DNA of 64,000 nt from Veillonella atypica KON. GTDB taxonomy: Bacteria > Bacillota > Negativicutes > Veillonellales > Veillonellaceae. The stretch is from positions 248,001 to 312,000 of the forward strand of contig NZ_PPDE01000008.1 of NCBI RefSeq assembly GCF_002959915.1. The letters run 5' to 3'. The translations under genes were made by a program, and so were the position numbers. Positions 34,852 to 44,140 of this stretch are shown piece after piece. Under the pieces are notes generated by a model, which worked only from the letters and a program-made list of their open reading frames with translations, ran no database searches and was not told where the DNA came from. The first letter of the stretch is position 1, and every line of letters starts with the position of its first letter.

Positions 34852-36809
34852 TGGCAACCATACATGTTTTGGATGAAACTACAATCAATAAAATAGCAGC
34901 TGGTGAGGTTGTAGAACGTCCCGCATCAGTTGTAAAAGAACTGATTGAAAACTCTATTGATGCTGGTGCTACATCGATTGAAGTGGAAATTGGCGAAGGT
35001 GGTAGTGCATATATGCGCATTACTGATAATGGCAAGGGGATGACAGAAGAAGATGCCCGCCTTGCAGTTTTGCGCCATGCTACCTCTAAGATTCAAAATG
35101 TAGAGGATTTATTCGATATTGCATCCTTAGGGTTTAGGGGAGAGGCTTTGGCGAGTATCGCTTCTGTTTCTCATTTTATTTTGACTACTAGAACTGTAGA
35201 CCAAGAACTTGGTACACGTATCCTCATCGATGGAGGAACCTTTACTGATTGTATTCCTTATGGTGCAGCACCTGGTACGACAATTGAAGTGAAGGAATTA
35301 TTTTTTAATACACCAGCTCGTCGTAAATTTCTTAAAACTGAACGAACTGAATCATCTAAAATTCAAGACATTGTTGGTAAATTGGCATTAAGTAATCCGC
35401 ATATTGCTTTTAAATTAACTATTGATGATCGTGTAGCTATCATTACACCAGGAACTGGCTCAATACAAGATACAGTGGCTGCATTATACGGTTATAAGAC
35501 CAAGAATGATATATTTCCTATCGCTTATGAAAGTGAACATATCTATATTGAAGGTGTTGTATCAAAACCAACATTGTTAAAAAGCACGCGTATTTGGCAG
35601 ACGATTATTGTCAATAATCGAGTTATATCAGATAAAACAATTTTGAAAGCCATAGATAATGCTTACCATGCATTATTACCAAAATCTGGATATCCATTGG
35701 TTTTACTACATATAACTGTACCGGCTAGTATGGTGGATATCAATGTACATCCTCGGAAGAGTGAAGTTAAATTCGAAGATGATAAAATCATATTTAAAGC
35801 TGTTTATCATGCAATTCTAAATGCCTTAAATAACCCTCTTCATGAACGGTATGAACGTGAATCATCATCGTTTACTCAACCTTTAGAAACTGAATCACAA
35901 GGTAGTGGCTATAACTCGTACCAAGCTCCACAAGTTTTGAGTGATCATAATGATACGGCTGAACATATTGCTACAGCCATTGACTATGATAAGGTTTTTG
36001 GCGGACGGCGCACTAAGGGATATGAGGTATTACGTCAGGATACACGCGATTTTGTAGATGCCTTAAAAGAAAAAGGGTTTACACCACCAGCTCCAAAAGC
36101 GACGTATGAACAGGAAGCATTTGAGGAATCTTCATTTACATCAGTTCCTACAGCTTATACTAGCTATACGACGGAAGATAAAGAGAAATTCCATCAAATA
36201 CAAGAACAGCATATAGAAGATGAGTCTAGAGATATACAAAAATCAGGCTTTTTACCAATGGGACAGGTTGCATCCTGTTATATATTAGCCAAAAAAGGTG
36301 ATGATTTATATATTATAGATCAGCATGCAGCACACGAACGTGTCCGTTATGATCGTTTGTGTAAATCTTCGGAAGCTATACCAATGCAAAGCCTGCTTGT
36401 ACCGACATATAGCAATGCCACAGAGGATGAAATGAATCTCGTTGAGAATGAACAGGACGCTTTGTTGGATTTAGGCTTTGAAGTAGAGCTTGGCGGTCCT
36501 AATCAAATCAAATTAGTTGGTGCACCTGTAGATCTAGTAGAAAGTAAAGCTCAGGAAATTTTATCTTATGTATTTACTTTTTTGCATGACCATGAACAGC
36601 CCACCAAAGCCCAATTGCGTCATGAAATGCTAGCTTATGCATCTTGTAGAGGTGCCATTAAATCTGGACACAATCTTAATATGTACCAAATGACAACACT
36701 TATTGAAGATTTATTCCATACAGATAAACCTTATGTGTGCCCTCATGGTCGCCCAACAATTATTAAATTTACACCTGATGAATTGGGTAAGTTATTCTTA
36801 AGGTCTTAA
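34851..36809 (+). CDS. mutL: DNA mismatch repair protein MutL with endonuclease motif
   Basis: A GHKL ATPase that couples MutS to repair. The N-terminal domain has NKIAAGEVVERPASVVKELI, SIDAGAT, DNGKGM and GFRGEALASIASV. A low-conservation linker (about 335-470) follows. The C-terminal domain has the nicking-endonuclease signature DQHAAHERVRYD plus CPHGRPT, so strand discrimination probably does not need MutH. The last residue of the DQHA(x)2E(x)4E motif is Asp instead of Glu. Length 652. It overlaps mutS by one base. Confidence 0.95.
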   Translation: MATIHVLDETTINKIAAGEVVERPASVVKELIENSIDAGATSIEVEIGEGGSAYMRITDNGKGMTEEDARLAVLRHATSKIQNVEDLFDIASLGFRGEALASIASVSHFILTTRTVDQELGTRILIDGGTFTDCIPYGAAPGTTIEVKELFFNTPARRKFLKTERTESSKIQDIVGKLALSNPHIAFKLTIDDRVAIITPGTGSIQDTVAALYGYKTKNDIFPIAYESEHIYIEGVVSKPTLLKSTRIWQTIIVNNRVISDKTILKAIDNAYHALLPKSGYPLVLLHITVPASMVDINVHPRKSEVKFEDDKIIFKAVYHAILNALNNPLHERYERESSSFTQPLETESQGSGYNSYQAPQVLSDHNDTAEHIATAIDYDKVFGGRRTKGYEVLRQDTRDFVDALKEKGFTPPAPKATYEQEAFEESSFTSVPTAYTSYTTEDKEKFHQIQEQHIEDESRDIQKSGFLPMGQVASCYILAKKGDDLYIIDQHAAHERVRYDRLCKSSEAIPMQSLLVPTYSNATEDEMNLVENEQDALLDLGFEVELGGPNQIKLVGAPVDLVESKAQEILSYVFTFLHDHEQPTKAQLRHEMLAYASCRGAIKSGHNLNMYQMTTLIEDLFHTDKPYVCPHGRPTIIKFTPDELGKLFLRS

Positions 36810-36810
36810 T

Positions 36811-37605
36811 ATGATTATTACTACCTCACAAAAAGCGTCTACAGCGATAAAAGAAGAAACAAAAGAATTAGCTAAATCATTAGATTTAGTATATCTAAAT
36901 CGTCAAAAGAGACCTATTTCTGAACTATTATTAGAGGATACACCTATTGCGGTTGTTTCTAAGAATCAATTGACAATTCATTTTAACGAAGAACAGGAAC
37001 ATAGATTTCATTTATCCATGGCTCAATTGCGTATTTTACGCTTACAACGCGGAGATGATGACCATCTTGTAAACGCTATAGAATTGTTAACAACTGAATC
37101 ATCTAATTCCATATCTATAGTTGATTGTACACTAGGCCTTGGCAGTGATAGTATTATCATGTCCTATGCATTCCCTAGTGCACATATTATAGGATTAGAG
37201 GCGTCATATCCTATATGGCTATCTACATGGTTTGGATTGAAACATTATACTCATGATGATATGACTGTAACAAATGCACTACGTCGTATTGATGCTCGTC
37301 ATGATAATTTTGAAAGCTTTTTACAGGGGCTACCTAACGATAGTGTAGATATATTATATTTTGACCCTATGTTTGAAGTTCCTATTGAAGAAAGTCCTCA
37401 ATTTAAACCGTTGCGTGGGCATACTTCGGAAGGTAGAATCACAGATTCTGTGATTCAGGAAGCTAGGCGCGTTTGTCGATTAGGTTTTATTATCAAAGAA
37501 CGACCGTTTAGTTCTGTATTTAAAGATTTCCCAGCATCCACATGGGTGGGCGGCAAGTATAGTCGTATAGGATATGGTGTTTACAGTAATAAGGGGTTAC
37601 AATGA
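36811..37605 (+). CDS. RsmJ-like class I SAM-dependent methyltransferase
   Basis: A 264-residue protein with a methyltransferase fold. Motif I is VDCTLGLGSDSIIM, followed by the acidic strand end GLEASYPI, and the catalytic-type VDILYFDPMFEVP. The DPMF motif and the order resemble RsmJ (16S rRNA G1516 N2-methyltransferase), but it is only a family-level resemblance and the substrate is not certain. The first 90 residues are not conserved in any way I recognise. It lies 1 nt after mutL and overlaps miaA by 4 nt, so it is translationally coupled in the mutS-mutL-miaA operon. Confidence 0.8.
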   Translation: MIITTSQKASTAIKEETKELAKSLDLVYLNRQKRPISELLLEDTPIAVVSKNQLTIHFNEEQEHRFHLSMAQLRILRLQRGDDDHLVNAIELLTTESSNSISIVDCTLGLGSDSIIMSYAFPSAHIIGLEASYPIWLSTWFGLKHYTHDDMTVTNALRRIDARHDNFESFLQGLPNDSVDILYFDPMFEVPIEESPQFKPLRGHTSEGRITDSVIQEARRVCRLGFIIKERPFSSVFKDFPASTWVGGKYSRIGYGVYSNKGLQ

Positions 37606-38525
37606 ATAAATTAATAACAATTGTAGGTCCTACAGCTGTAGGTAAGACTGACTTAACATTAGCATTGGCTAAAGGCTATAATGGCGAAGTGATTTCTGGT
37701 GATGCGTATCAGGTGTATAAACAGTTAAATATTGGTACTGCAAAGCCGACAACAGATGAATTAGCTACTATACCTCATCATCTCATAAATATTTTAGAAC
37801 CTGACGATGATTACAGTGTTTCTATCTTTCAACAACAAGCTAAATCATTAATAAATCAATTAAATGACAATCATGTTGTACCAATCTTATCTGGTGGAAC
37901 TGGTTTATATGTTCAGTCTTTGTTAGAAAACTATAATTTTAATGATATAAAGCCTAATACAAAATTAAGAATCGAATTAGATGAGTTATATACTGAATAT
38001 GGCATAGATGGATTACGTGAGTATGCTCAGAATTTGGCAGAAAAAGGTGGCATAGAAATTAAATATACTGATAAACATCGGTTGTACCGCGCTATTGAAT
38101 TGATGACTGCTGGTGATTATAAATCGTTAATAAAGCAAACAAAAGAGGGTTTATCCTATAAAGGTCCAGTTATTGGATTACAACGAGAACGTAGTGACTT
38201 ATATGATCGAATCAATCGTCGCGTAGAAATTATGTTTGAAAAAGGTCTAGTGGATGAAGTTAAACAATTACTAAAAAATGGAGTAAATCCAAATTGTCAG
38301 GCTTTTAAAGGTATTGGCTATAAAGAGGTTGTTCAGTATTTAGAAGGATTAATCAGTTATGACGCATGTGTAGATTTAATTCAGAAAAATACGCGTCACT
38401 TTGCAAAACGACAAATTACGTGGTATAAACGTATGCCGTACATAGAATGGATTACCATAGACTCACAAACAACAGAAGCCGAAATTTATGGTATGGCTTG
38501 TAATATAATTGACTCAAGTTTTTAA
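37602..38525 (+). CDS. miaA: tRNA dimethylallyltransferase
   Basis: MiaA transfers dimethylallyl from DMAPP to A37 of tRNAs reading U-starting codons. The 307-residue protein has the P-loop GPTAVGKTDLTLALA, SGDAYQVYKQLNIGTAKPT, LSGGTGLYVQSLL and the C-terminal KRQITWYKRM. GGGG at 37592-37595 precedes ATG. It overlaps the preceding gene by 4 nt. The DMAPP comes from the MEP pathway. Confidence 0.96.
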   Translation: MNKLITIVGPTAVGKTDLTLALAKGYNGEVISGDAYQVYKQLNIGTAKPTTDELATIPHHLINILEPDDDYSVSIFQQQAKSLINQLNDNHVVPILSGGTGLYVQSLLENYNFNDIKPNTKLRIELDELYTEYGIDGLREYAQNLAEKGGIEIKYTDKHRLYRAIELMTAGDYKSLIKQTKEGLSYKGPVIGLQRERSDLYDRINRRVEIMFEKGLVDEVKQLLKNGVNPNCQAFKGIGYKEVVQYLEGLISYDACVDLIQKNTRHFAKRQITWYKRMPYIEWITIDSQTTEAEIYGMACNIIDSSF

Positions 38526-38542
38526 TAGATAAAGGATAGAGA

Positions 38543-39781
38543 ATGACATTAGAAGAAATACGTAGTAAAGCCCTTGAAATGGCTGAACCACAATTTAAAA
38601 AGTTTGAACCTATTGCATTAGCAAATACGAAAAAGGTATTAGAAGCATTTAAAGAGTGTCAAGTATCTGATTATCATTTTACAGGCACAACCGGTTATGG
38701 TTATAACGATGTAGGCCGTGAAAAATTAGATGAAGTATTTGCCTATGTATTCAAAGGCGAAAAGGCTCTCGTGCGCCCACATTTTGTATCGGGTACTCAC
38801 GCATTAGCTACCACACTGATGGCTATTATGGGAAATGGCTCTAAAGGAACTGAATTTATCTATGCCGTTGGAGCTCCTTATGATACAATGCAATCCGTTA
38901 TTGGCTATACTCGTCCTGTTAAGGGTTCATTGATTGAAAAAGGTTTTACCTATACAGAAGTGCCCCTTAACAATAATACCTATGATTTGGACGCTATAGG
39001 ACAGGCTGTTAATTCTAATACACGTGCTGTGGTTATCCAACGTTCTCGTGGGTATAGTACTCGTGAGCCATTGTCGATTGCGGATATTAAAGCAATTGTT
39101 GATGTTGTGAAAGCTAAGAATCCGGAAACCATTTGCTTTGTAGATAATTGCTACGGTGAATTTACAGAGCTTCAAGAGCCATTAGAGGCCGGTGCTGATA
39201 TCATGGCAGGTTCTCTCATCAAAAATGCTGGCGGTGGTTTAGCACCAACCGGTGGCTATATCGTGGGCCGTGAGGATTTAGTTGAAGATGCATCATATCA
39301 ATTGACGGCTCCAGGGCTTGGTGATCATATGGGCTCTTATGCGCCTGGTTACCGTTTATTCTTCCAAGGCTTGTTTATGGCTCCTCATGTAGTATTACAA
39401 GCCCTTAAAGGAGCTGTGTATACAGCTGCGGTAGGTGAATTACTTGGATATGAAGTATTTCCTAAGGTAGATGCAGAGCGTTATGATTTGATTCAAGCCA
39501 TCAATTTAAAAAATGGCGAGGAAATGGAGCATTTCTGTGTAGGCATGCAAGCTTACTCTCCTGTAGATGCGCATGTGCATCCAATTCCTGGGGATATGCC
39601 TGGTTATGAAGATAAAATTATCATGGCTGGTGGTACCTTTGTACAAGGATCATCTATTGAGCTTAGTGCCGATGGTCCTGTACGCCCTCCATATACAATC
39701 TTCATGCAAGGTGGTCTTGTATTCGAACATTCTATGCTCGGCATTTTAGGGGCGGCAGAGGAATTATTAAAACATAGATAA
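38543..39781 (+). CDS. ynbB: PLP-dependent methionine gamma-lyase-type protein (YnbB / aluminium-resistance family)
   Basis: A 412-residue fold-type I PLP protein. It has RPHFVSGTHALATTLMA (PLP phosphate region), FVDNCYGEFTE (Asp to PLP nitrogen) and the Schiff-base lysine in GSLIKNAGGGLAPTGGYIVG. It matches the family long labelled 'aluminium resistance protein' or methionine gamma-lyase family; the natural substrate is not settled. The gene follows miaA in many Firmicutes (miaA-hfq-ynbB); no hfq is seen between them here. AAAGGATAGAG precedes ATG. A terminator follows. Confidence 0.85.
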   Translation: MTLEEIRSKALEMAEPQFKKFEPIALANTKKVLEAFKECQVSDYHFTGTTGYGYNDVGREKLDEVFAYVFKGEKALVRPHFVSGTHALATTLMAIMGNGSKGTEFIYAVGAPYDTMQSVIGYTRPVKGSLIEKGFTYTEVPLNNNTYDLDAIGQAVNSNTRAVVIQRSRGYSTREPLSIADIKAIVDVVKAKNPETICFVDNCYGEFTELQEPLEAGADIMAGSLIKNAGGGLAPTGGYIVGREDLVEDASYQLTAPGLGDHMGSYAPGYRLFFQGLFMAPHVVLQALKGAVYTAAVGELLGYEVFPKVDAERYDLIQAINLKNGEEMEHFCVGMQAYSPVDAHVHPIPGDMPGYEDKIIMAGGTFVQGSSIELSADGPVRPPYTIFMQGGLVFEHSMLGILGAAEELLKHR

Positions 39782-39786
39782 TAATT

Positions 39787-39821
39787 AGAATCTCTTTCTT
39801 TGATGGGAAGAGATTCTTTTG
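39787..39821 (+). terminator. Intrinsic terminator after ynbB
   Basis: AGAATCTCTT (39787-39796) pairs with AAGAGATTCT (39808-39817), then TTTG. It ends the PHP-to-ynbB operon. Confidence 0.82.
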
Positions 39822-39830
39822 TTCAAATCT

Positions 39831-39859
39831 TTTCAATATACCTCGTTCTAGGCTATAAT
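39831..39859 (+). promoter_or_regulatory. Candidate mnmA promoter
   Basis: A consensus -10 TATAAT (39854-39859) is preceded at 17 nt by TTTCAA (39831-39836). The -35 is weak. A leader of about 115 nt would result. Confidence 0.5.
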
Positions 39860-39864
39860 ATAAG

Positions 39865-39965
39865 TTGCTATAATTTCATAGCAATACTACTCGGACTTTT
39901 ACACCGAACTAGTGTTTTTACACGTCAGGCTTTCACCCTGATTAGTTTTATGATCAAGAGATCAT
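39865..39965 (+). promoter_or_regulatory. Hairpin-rich leader of mnmA
   Basis: The leader holds several small inverted repeats: TTGCTAT / ATAGCAA (39865-39884, loop AATTTC), ACAC/GTGT around 39901-39915, CAGG/CCTG around 39926-39940, and ATGATC / GATCAT (39950-39965) just before the AAAAGGAG site. No T-run follows, so none is a simple terminator. It could be a regulatory leader, a DNA operator at the first repeat, or chance in AT-rich DNA. I do not recognise a known riboswitch. Confidence 0.35.
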
Positions 39966-39979
39966 TAAAAGGAGAAAGT

Positions 39980-41041
39980 ATGGAAAAAGTTATCGCTGTA
40001 GCTATGAGTGGCGGCGTAGACAGTTCTTTGACTGCTGCAATGCTACTAAAACAAGGCTATAAAGTATTTGGTATTACCCTATGGCTATGGGTGAGTGGGA
40101 CACCGTATGATGAGGTGCCTCTTGCCGTAACAGATGCTAAGAAAATGTGTGATTTTCTTGGTATCGAGCATCATGTTATCGATGCTCGCGATGTATTCTA
40201 CGAGAATGTAGTAGATTATTTCGTAAAAGAATATGCTTATGGTCGTACACCAAATCCTTGTGTATTCTGTAATAAAAATATCAAATTTGATTTGATGCTC
40301 AATCGAGCCCTTGAACTTGGTGCAACACATATGGTAACTGGTCATTATGCACAGGTTAATTATAATGAAGACACTGGTTTATATGAATTGCATAAAGGTG
40401 TTGACCCAACTAAAGATCAAAGCTATGTTATGTATAATATGAATCAACGTATTTTGAGTCATCTTATGTTCCCATTGGGTGGCCAATGTAAAACAGAAAC
40501 GCGTAAATTAGCTGCTGAATATGATTTGCCTGTAGCTAAGAAACCAGACAGTGTAGATATTTGTTTCTTACCGCATGGTAATTATCAAAAACTCGTAGTA
40601 GAAGAAATGAAAACTAAACCAAAATCTGGTAATATTGTTACTGAAGATGGTGAAATATTAGGAAAGCATACGGGTTTATTCAATTACACGATTGGTCAGC
40701 GTAAAGGACTAGGCATTGCTTATAAACACCCTTTATATGTTATTGGCTTTAATGGTGAACGCAATGAAGTTATTGTAGGACCTAATGAACGACTTTTTAC
40801 AAATCGTATGATTTGTAAGTTTTATAATTTCTTAGATGATACAATCCATAAAGAGTTAAAGGCGGAAGGTAAAATTCGTTACGCAGCCAACCCATCGCCT
40901 TGTACGGCACGTATCTTAGACGACGATACGATGGAGGTTATCTTTGATGAACCACAACGGGCTATTACACCAGGTCAGTCCGTAGCCTTTTATAATGGCA
41001 CTCAATTATTAGGAGGTGCTGTTATCGATCGCGTATGTTAG
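39980..41041 (+). CDS. mnmA: tRNA 2-thiouridylase MnmA
   Basis: MnmA thiolates U34 of tRNA-Lys, Glu and Gln using a persulfide donor and ATP. The 353-residue protein has the PP-loop AMSGGVDSS at the N-terminus. The catalytic pair is seen in NPCVFCNKNIKF (near residue 95) and SVDICFLPHG (near residue 195). TIGQRKGLGIA is also conserved. ATG 39980 follows AAAAGGAG; the long upstream extension from 39800 crosses the terminator and promoter and is rejected. lepA follows after 38 nt. Confidence 0.95.
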   Translation: MEKVIAVAMSGGVDSSLTAAMLLKQGYKVFGITLWLWVSGTPYDEVPLAVTDAKKMCDFLGIEHHVIDARDVFYENVVDYFVKEYAYGRTPNPCVFCNKNIKFDLMLNRALELGATHMVTGHYAQVNYNEDTGLYELHKGVDPTKDQSYVMYNMNQRILSHLMFPLGGQCKTETRKLAAEYDLPVAKKPDSVDICFLPHGNYQKLVVEEMKTKPKSGNIVTEDGEILGKHTGLFNYTIGQRKGLGIAYKHPLYVIGFNGERNEVIVGPNERLFTNRMICKFYNFLDDTIHKELKAEGKIRYAANPSPCTARILDDDTMEVIFDEPQRAITPGQSVAFYNGTQLLGGAVIDRVC

Positions 41042-41051
41042 AAAGGAGAAT

Positions 41052-41070
41052 ACAAGTTCCTTGAACTTGT
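41052..41070 (+). promoter_or_regulatory. Perfect hairpin between the Shine-Dalgarno and ATG of lepA
   Basis: ACAAGTTC (41052-41059) and GAACTTGT (41063-41070) form an 8-bp stem with a CTT loop. The only strong ribosome binding site, AAAGGAG (41042-41048), is on its 5' side and the ATG (41080) on its 3' side, 31 nt apart. Folding the hairpin would bring them to an effective spacing of about 12 nt. No in-frame alternative start lies between (TGA at 41062-41064). Confidence 0.6.
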
Positions 41071-41079
41071 TCATATAGT

Positions 41080-42879
41080 ATGTCAACGAAAAAGATTAGA
41101 AACTTCTGTATTATAGCTCATATCGACCATGGTAAATCTACCATTGCTGATAGATTAATTGAATATACTGGTACTCTACAAAAACGGGAAATGGAAGCTC
41201 AAGTATTGGATTCCATGGATTTAGAACGTGAACGTGGTATTACTATTAAAGCGCAATCTGTTCGAATTTTGTATAAAGCACAAGATGGAGAAGAGTATAC
41301 TTTAAACCTTATCGATACTCCTGGCCATGTGGATTTCAGCTATGAAGTATCTCGTTCTCTTGCAGCTTGTGAAGGGGCATTACTCGTTGTAGATGCTGCA
41401 CAAGGTGTAGAAGCGCAAACGTTGGCAAACGTGTATCTCGCTTTAGAACATGATCTTGAAATTATTCCTGTTATCAACAAAATAGATTTGCCTTCTGCCG
41501 ATCCTGATCGGGTTAAACATGAAATTGAAGATATCATTGGTTTAGACGCATCAGAAGCAGTATTATGTTCTGCTAAATCTGGCATTGGCATTCCAGATAT
41601 TTTAGAAGCTATTGTAAATAAGGTGCCTGCACCACCAGATAAATCTGATGAACCAACAAGAGCATTGATTTTTGATAGCCGCTTTGATGCTTATAAAGGT
41701 GCTATTGCTTATGTGCGCGTAAAAGAAGGTACTATTAAGGCAAAAGATACCATTCGTATGATGCATGATAATAAGGATTTTGATGTAACTGAGCTCGGTA
41801 TCTTTACACCAAATCTTGTGCCTGTCCAAGAATTACCATGTGGTTCTGTAGGTTGCATTGCAGCAAGTATTAAGAATGTAGCTGACTGTCACGTAGGTGA
41901 TACGGTAACATTAGCTAATAATCCTGCACCTGAACCATTACCAGGTTACCGCAAGGCTGTATCTATGGTATATTGTGGTCTCTACCCTACAGAGTCTAAA
42001 GACTACGAAAATCTTCGTGATGCATTAGAAAAATTACAGCTTAATGATGCTGCCTTAGAATATGAAGCAGAAACATCCTTGGCTCTTGGCTTTGGTTTCC
42101 GTTGTGGTTTCTTAGGCTTACTACATATGGATGTTATTCAAGAGCGCTTAGAGCGTGAATATAATCTAACACTTATCACTACGGCTCCATCTGTTAACTA
42201 CAAGGTATATAAAACAAATGGGGGAATGCTAGAAGTGGATAATCCTGCTAAGTTACCACCTCCAACGGAAATCGATTATATTGAAGAACCATATGTTAAG
42301 GCTACGACCATTGTACCTAAGGATTTTGTTGGTACTATTATGGAATTGTCTCAAGATAAACGTGGCGAATATCAATCCATGGAATACTTGGATGAAACGC
42401 GTGTATCCGTTGTATATCACTTACCATTAAGCGAAATCATTTATGATTACTTTGATAAATTAAAATCTGCTACAAAGGGGTATGCATCTCTTGATTATGA
42501 ATTGATTGGTTATAAACAATCTCCAATGGTTAAGATGGATATCTTGTTAAATGGAGAACCTGTAGATGCATTATCTATCATCGTTCATAAGGATCGCGCT
42601 GCTACACGTGGTCGTGCATTAGCTGAGAAATTAAAAGAATTAATTCCTCGTCAAATGTTTGAAATTCCTATTCAAGCAGCAGTAGGCACAAAAATTGTAG
42701 CTCGTGAAACTGTAAAAGCTTGGCGTAAAGACGTTTTAGCAAAATGTTATGGTGGCGATATTTCTCGTAAACGTAAACTCTTGGAAAAACAAAAGGCCGG
42801 TAAGAAACGCATGAAAGCTGTTGGTTCTGTAGAGATTCCACAAGAAGCATTTATGGCAATTTTAAAGGTAGAAGATTAA
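41080..42879 (+). CDS. lepA: Elongation factor 4 (LepA)
   Basis: LepA is a ribosome-binding translational GTPase related to EF-G. The 599-residue protein has G1 [10 protein letters not shown]2 with RERGITI, G3 DTPGHVDF and G4 NKID. It lacks EF-G domain IV and ends with the LepA-specific C-terminal domain ([31 protein letters not shown]). The start [18 protein letters not shown] agrees with the family. Its ribosome binding site is far from the ATG with a hairpin in between. hemW starts 1 nt after the stop. Confidence 0.97.
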   Translation: MSTKKIRNFCIIAHIDHGKSTIADRLIEYTGTLQKREMEAQVLDSMDLERERGITIKAQSVRILYKAQDGEEYTLNLIDTPGHVDFSYEVSRSLAACEGALLVVDAAQGVEAQTLANVYLALEHDLEIIPVINKIDLPSADPDRVKHEIEDIIGLDASEAVLCSAKSGIGIPDILEAIVNKVPAPPDKSDEPTRALIFDSRFDAYKGAIAYVRVKEGTIKAKDTIRMMHDNKDFDVTELGIFTPNLVPVQELPCGSVGCIAASIKNVADCHVGDTVTLANNPAPEPLPGYRKAVSMVYCGLYPTESKDYENLRDALEKLQLNDAALEYEAETSLALGFGFRCGFLGLLHMDVIQERLEREYNLTLITTAPSVNYKVYKTNGGMLEVDNPAKLPPPTEIDYIEEPYVKATTIVPKDFVGTIMELSQDKRGEYQSMEYLDETRVSVVYHLPLSEIIYDYFDKLKSATKGYASLDYELIGYKQSPMVKMDILLNGEPVDALSIIVHKDRAATRGRALAEKLKELIPRQMFEIPIQAAVGTKIVARETVKAWRKDVLAKCYGGDISRKRKLLEKQKAGKKRMKAVGSVEIPQEAFMAILKVED

Positions 42880-42880
42880 T

Positions 42881-44059
42881 ATGGAAACAAATCGTAACGA
42901 TTTGTTTGTACAGCGGGATATGGGGATATACATCCATATCCCGTTTTGCAAACAAAAATGTATATATTGTGATTTTCCAGCGTATCAAAATTTAGAGGAA
43001 TATTACGATACATATTTGTATGCCTTGGTTCAAGAAATGACTATGTTCGGTGATGCATATCCTAAATCTCGTACTAAACTTGTAGATACTGTTTATTTTG
43101 GAGGCGGTACGCCGACGGAATTATCCTTATTACAGTTAGAACAAATTTTGAATACCATTAAAACTACCTATAATGTATCTCCTGATTGTCAGTTTACCAT
43201 CGAATCAAATCCTGGAGAGGTAGATCAGGCTTATTTAAAGGGGCTGCATAAGTTAGGATTCTCTCGTATCAGTTTTGGGGTTCAAACTTTTAATGATAAA
43301 TCTCTAGTAAGTTTACATAGAAGTCACAATCATGAGGATGCTATAAATGCAGTTCAATGGGCTTTTAAGGAAGGATTTCAAGATATTAATATCGATTTAA
43401 TATATGGATTACCGAATCAAACAACTGATGAAATTAATAAAAATTTAGATATTGTTAGTACATTGCCTATTAATCATATTTCTATCTATGGTTTACAAGT
43501 AGAACAAGGAACACGATTATATCATTTGGTTGATAAAGGAGTCATTTCTTTACCTGATGAATCAACAGAGGATACGATGTATGACATGATGATGCAAGGG
43601 ATTCAAGATTTGGGATTTGAGCGTTATGAAATATCCAATTTTGCGAAAGATAAGGCCTATAGTAAACATAATCTAAAATATTGGCAATATTGTGATTATT
43701 TAGGTTTTGGTGCTGGTGCTCATTCATTTTTTGATAGTGTAAGAAGAGCTAATAATCGCAATGTCATGCCTTATGCTAGAAAAATAGATTGCTTTGAATT
43801 TCCTGTTGTAGATGAGGAAGTTATCGATTCCAAAAGAGCTAGAGAAGATTATTGTTTTTTAAGCTTGCGAACCAAGTGGGGAATCAATACAGTCGATTTT
43901 GCTAACAGATTTAATATACGATTAGAAGATATATATGGCTCTATTTTAGATAATTTAATTGAAAAGAATTTAATAATACAAGATGGCGACTTATATTATC
44001 TTACGCCAGAAGGTGCTAAGCATGGAAATTATGTGTTTAGTCAATTCATAAAAGAGTAA
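42881..44059 (+). CDS. hemW: HemW-type radical-SAM heme chaperone
   Basis: HemW is a HemN-like radical-SAM protein that binds heme and is thought to deliver it to respiratory proteins. The 392-residue protein has the cluster motif CKQKCIYCDFP near residue 23, then FGGGTPTELS and the conserved GFSRISFGVQTFND. It lacks the long N-terminal region of true HemN. Two starts are possible: ATG 42881 (AAAGG about 13 nt upstream) and ATG 42920, giving MGIYIHIPFC, which matches the usual family start. Perfect inverted repeats cover both. lepA-hemW is a common Firmicute pair. Confidence 0.9.
   Translation: METNRNDLFVQRDMGIYIHIPFCKQKCIYCDFPAYQNLEEYYDTYLYALVQEMTMFGDAYPKSRTKLVDTVYFGGGTPTELSLLQLEQILNTIKTTYNVSPDCQFTIESNPGEVDQAYLKGLHKLGFSRISFGVQTFNDKSLVSLHRSHNHEDAINAVQWAFKEGFQDINIDLIYGLPNQTTDEINKNLDIVSTLPINHISIYGLQVEQGTRLYHLVDKGVISLPDESTEDTMYDMMMQGIQDLGFERYEISNFAKDKAYSKHNLKYWQYCDYLGFGAGAHSFFDSVRRANNRNVMPYARKIDCFEFPVVDEEVIDSKRAREDYCFLSLRTKWGINTVDFANRFNIRLEDIYGSILDNLIEKNLIIQDGDLYYLTPEGAKHGNYVFSQFIKE
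42885..42907 (+). promoter_or_regulatory. First hairpin in the hemW 5' coding region
   Basis: AAACAAATCG (42885-42894) and CGATTTGTTT (42898-42907) form a perfect 10-bp stem with a TAA loop, starting 4 nt after the annotated hemW ATG. Confidence 0.6.
42914..42947 (+). terminator. Terminator-like hairpin inside the hemW 5' coding region
   Basis: CGGGATATGG (42914-42923) and CCATATCCCG (42934-42943) are perfect 10-bp arms, followed by TTTT (42944-42947). The alternative hemW ATG 42920 is within the stem. It could attenuate transcription from lepA into hemW or hide the start codon. Confidence 0.55.
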
Positions 44060-44140
44060 GATTTCTCATAGTTTCTCAATAAGTAACATGTTAGAATAAA
44101 TAGGATGATGATGAATATGCATGCTTATTTAGGAGGAAAG

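Noticed and set aside
39800-39979. N-terminal extension of mnmA by 60 residues
   Set aside because: It would span the ynbB terminator, the promoter and the mnmA ribosome binding site, and family members start at MEKVIAVAMSGG-like sequence.
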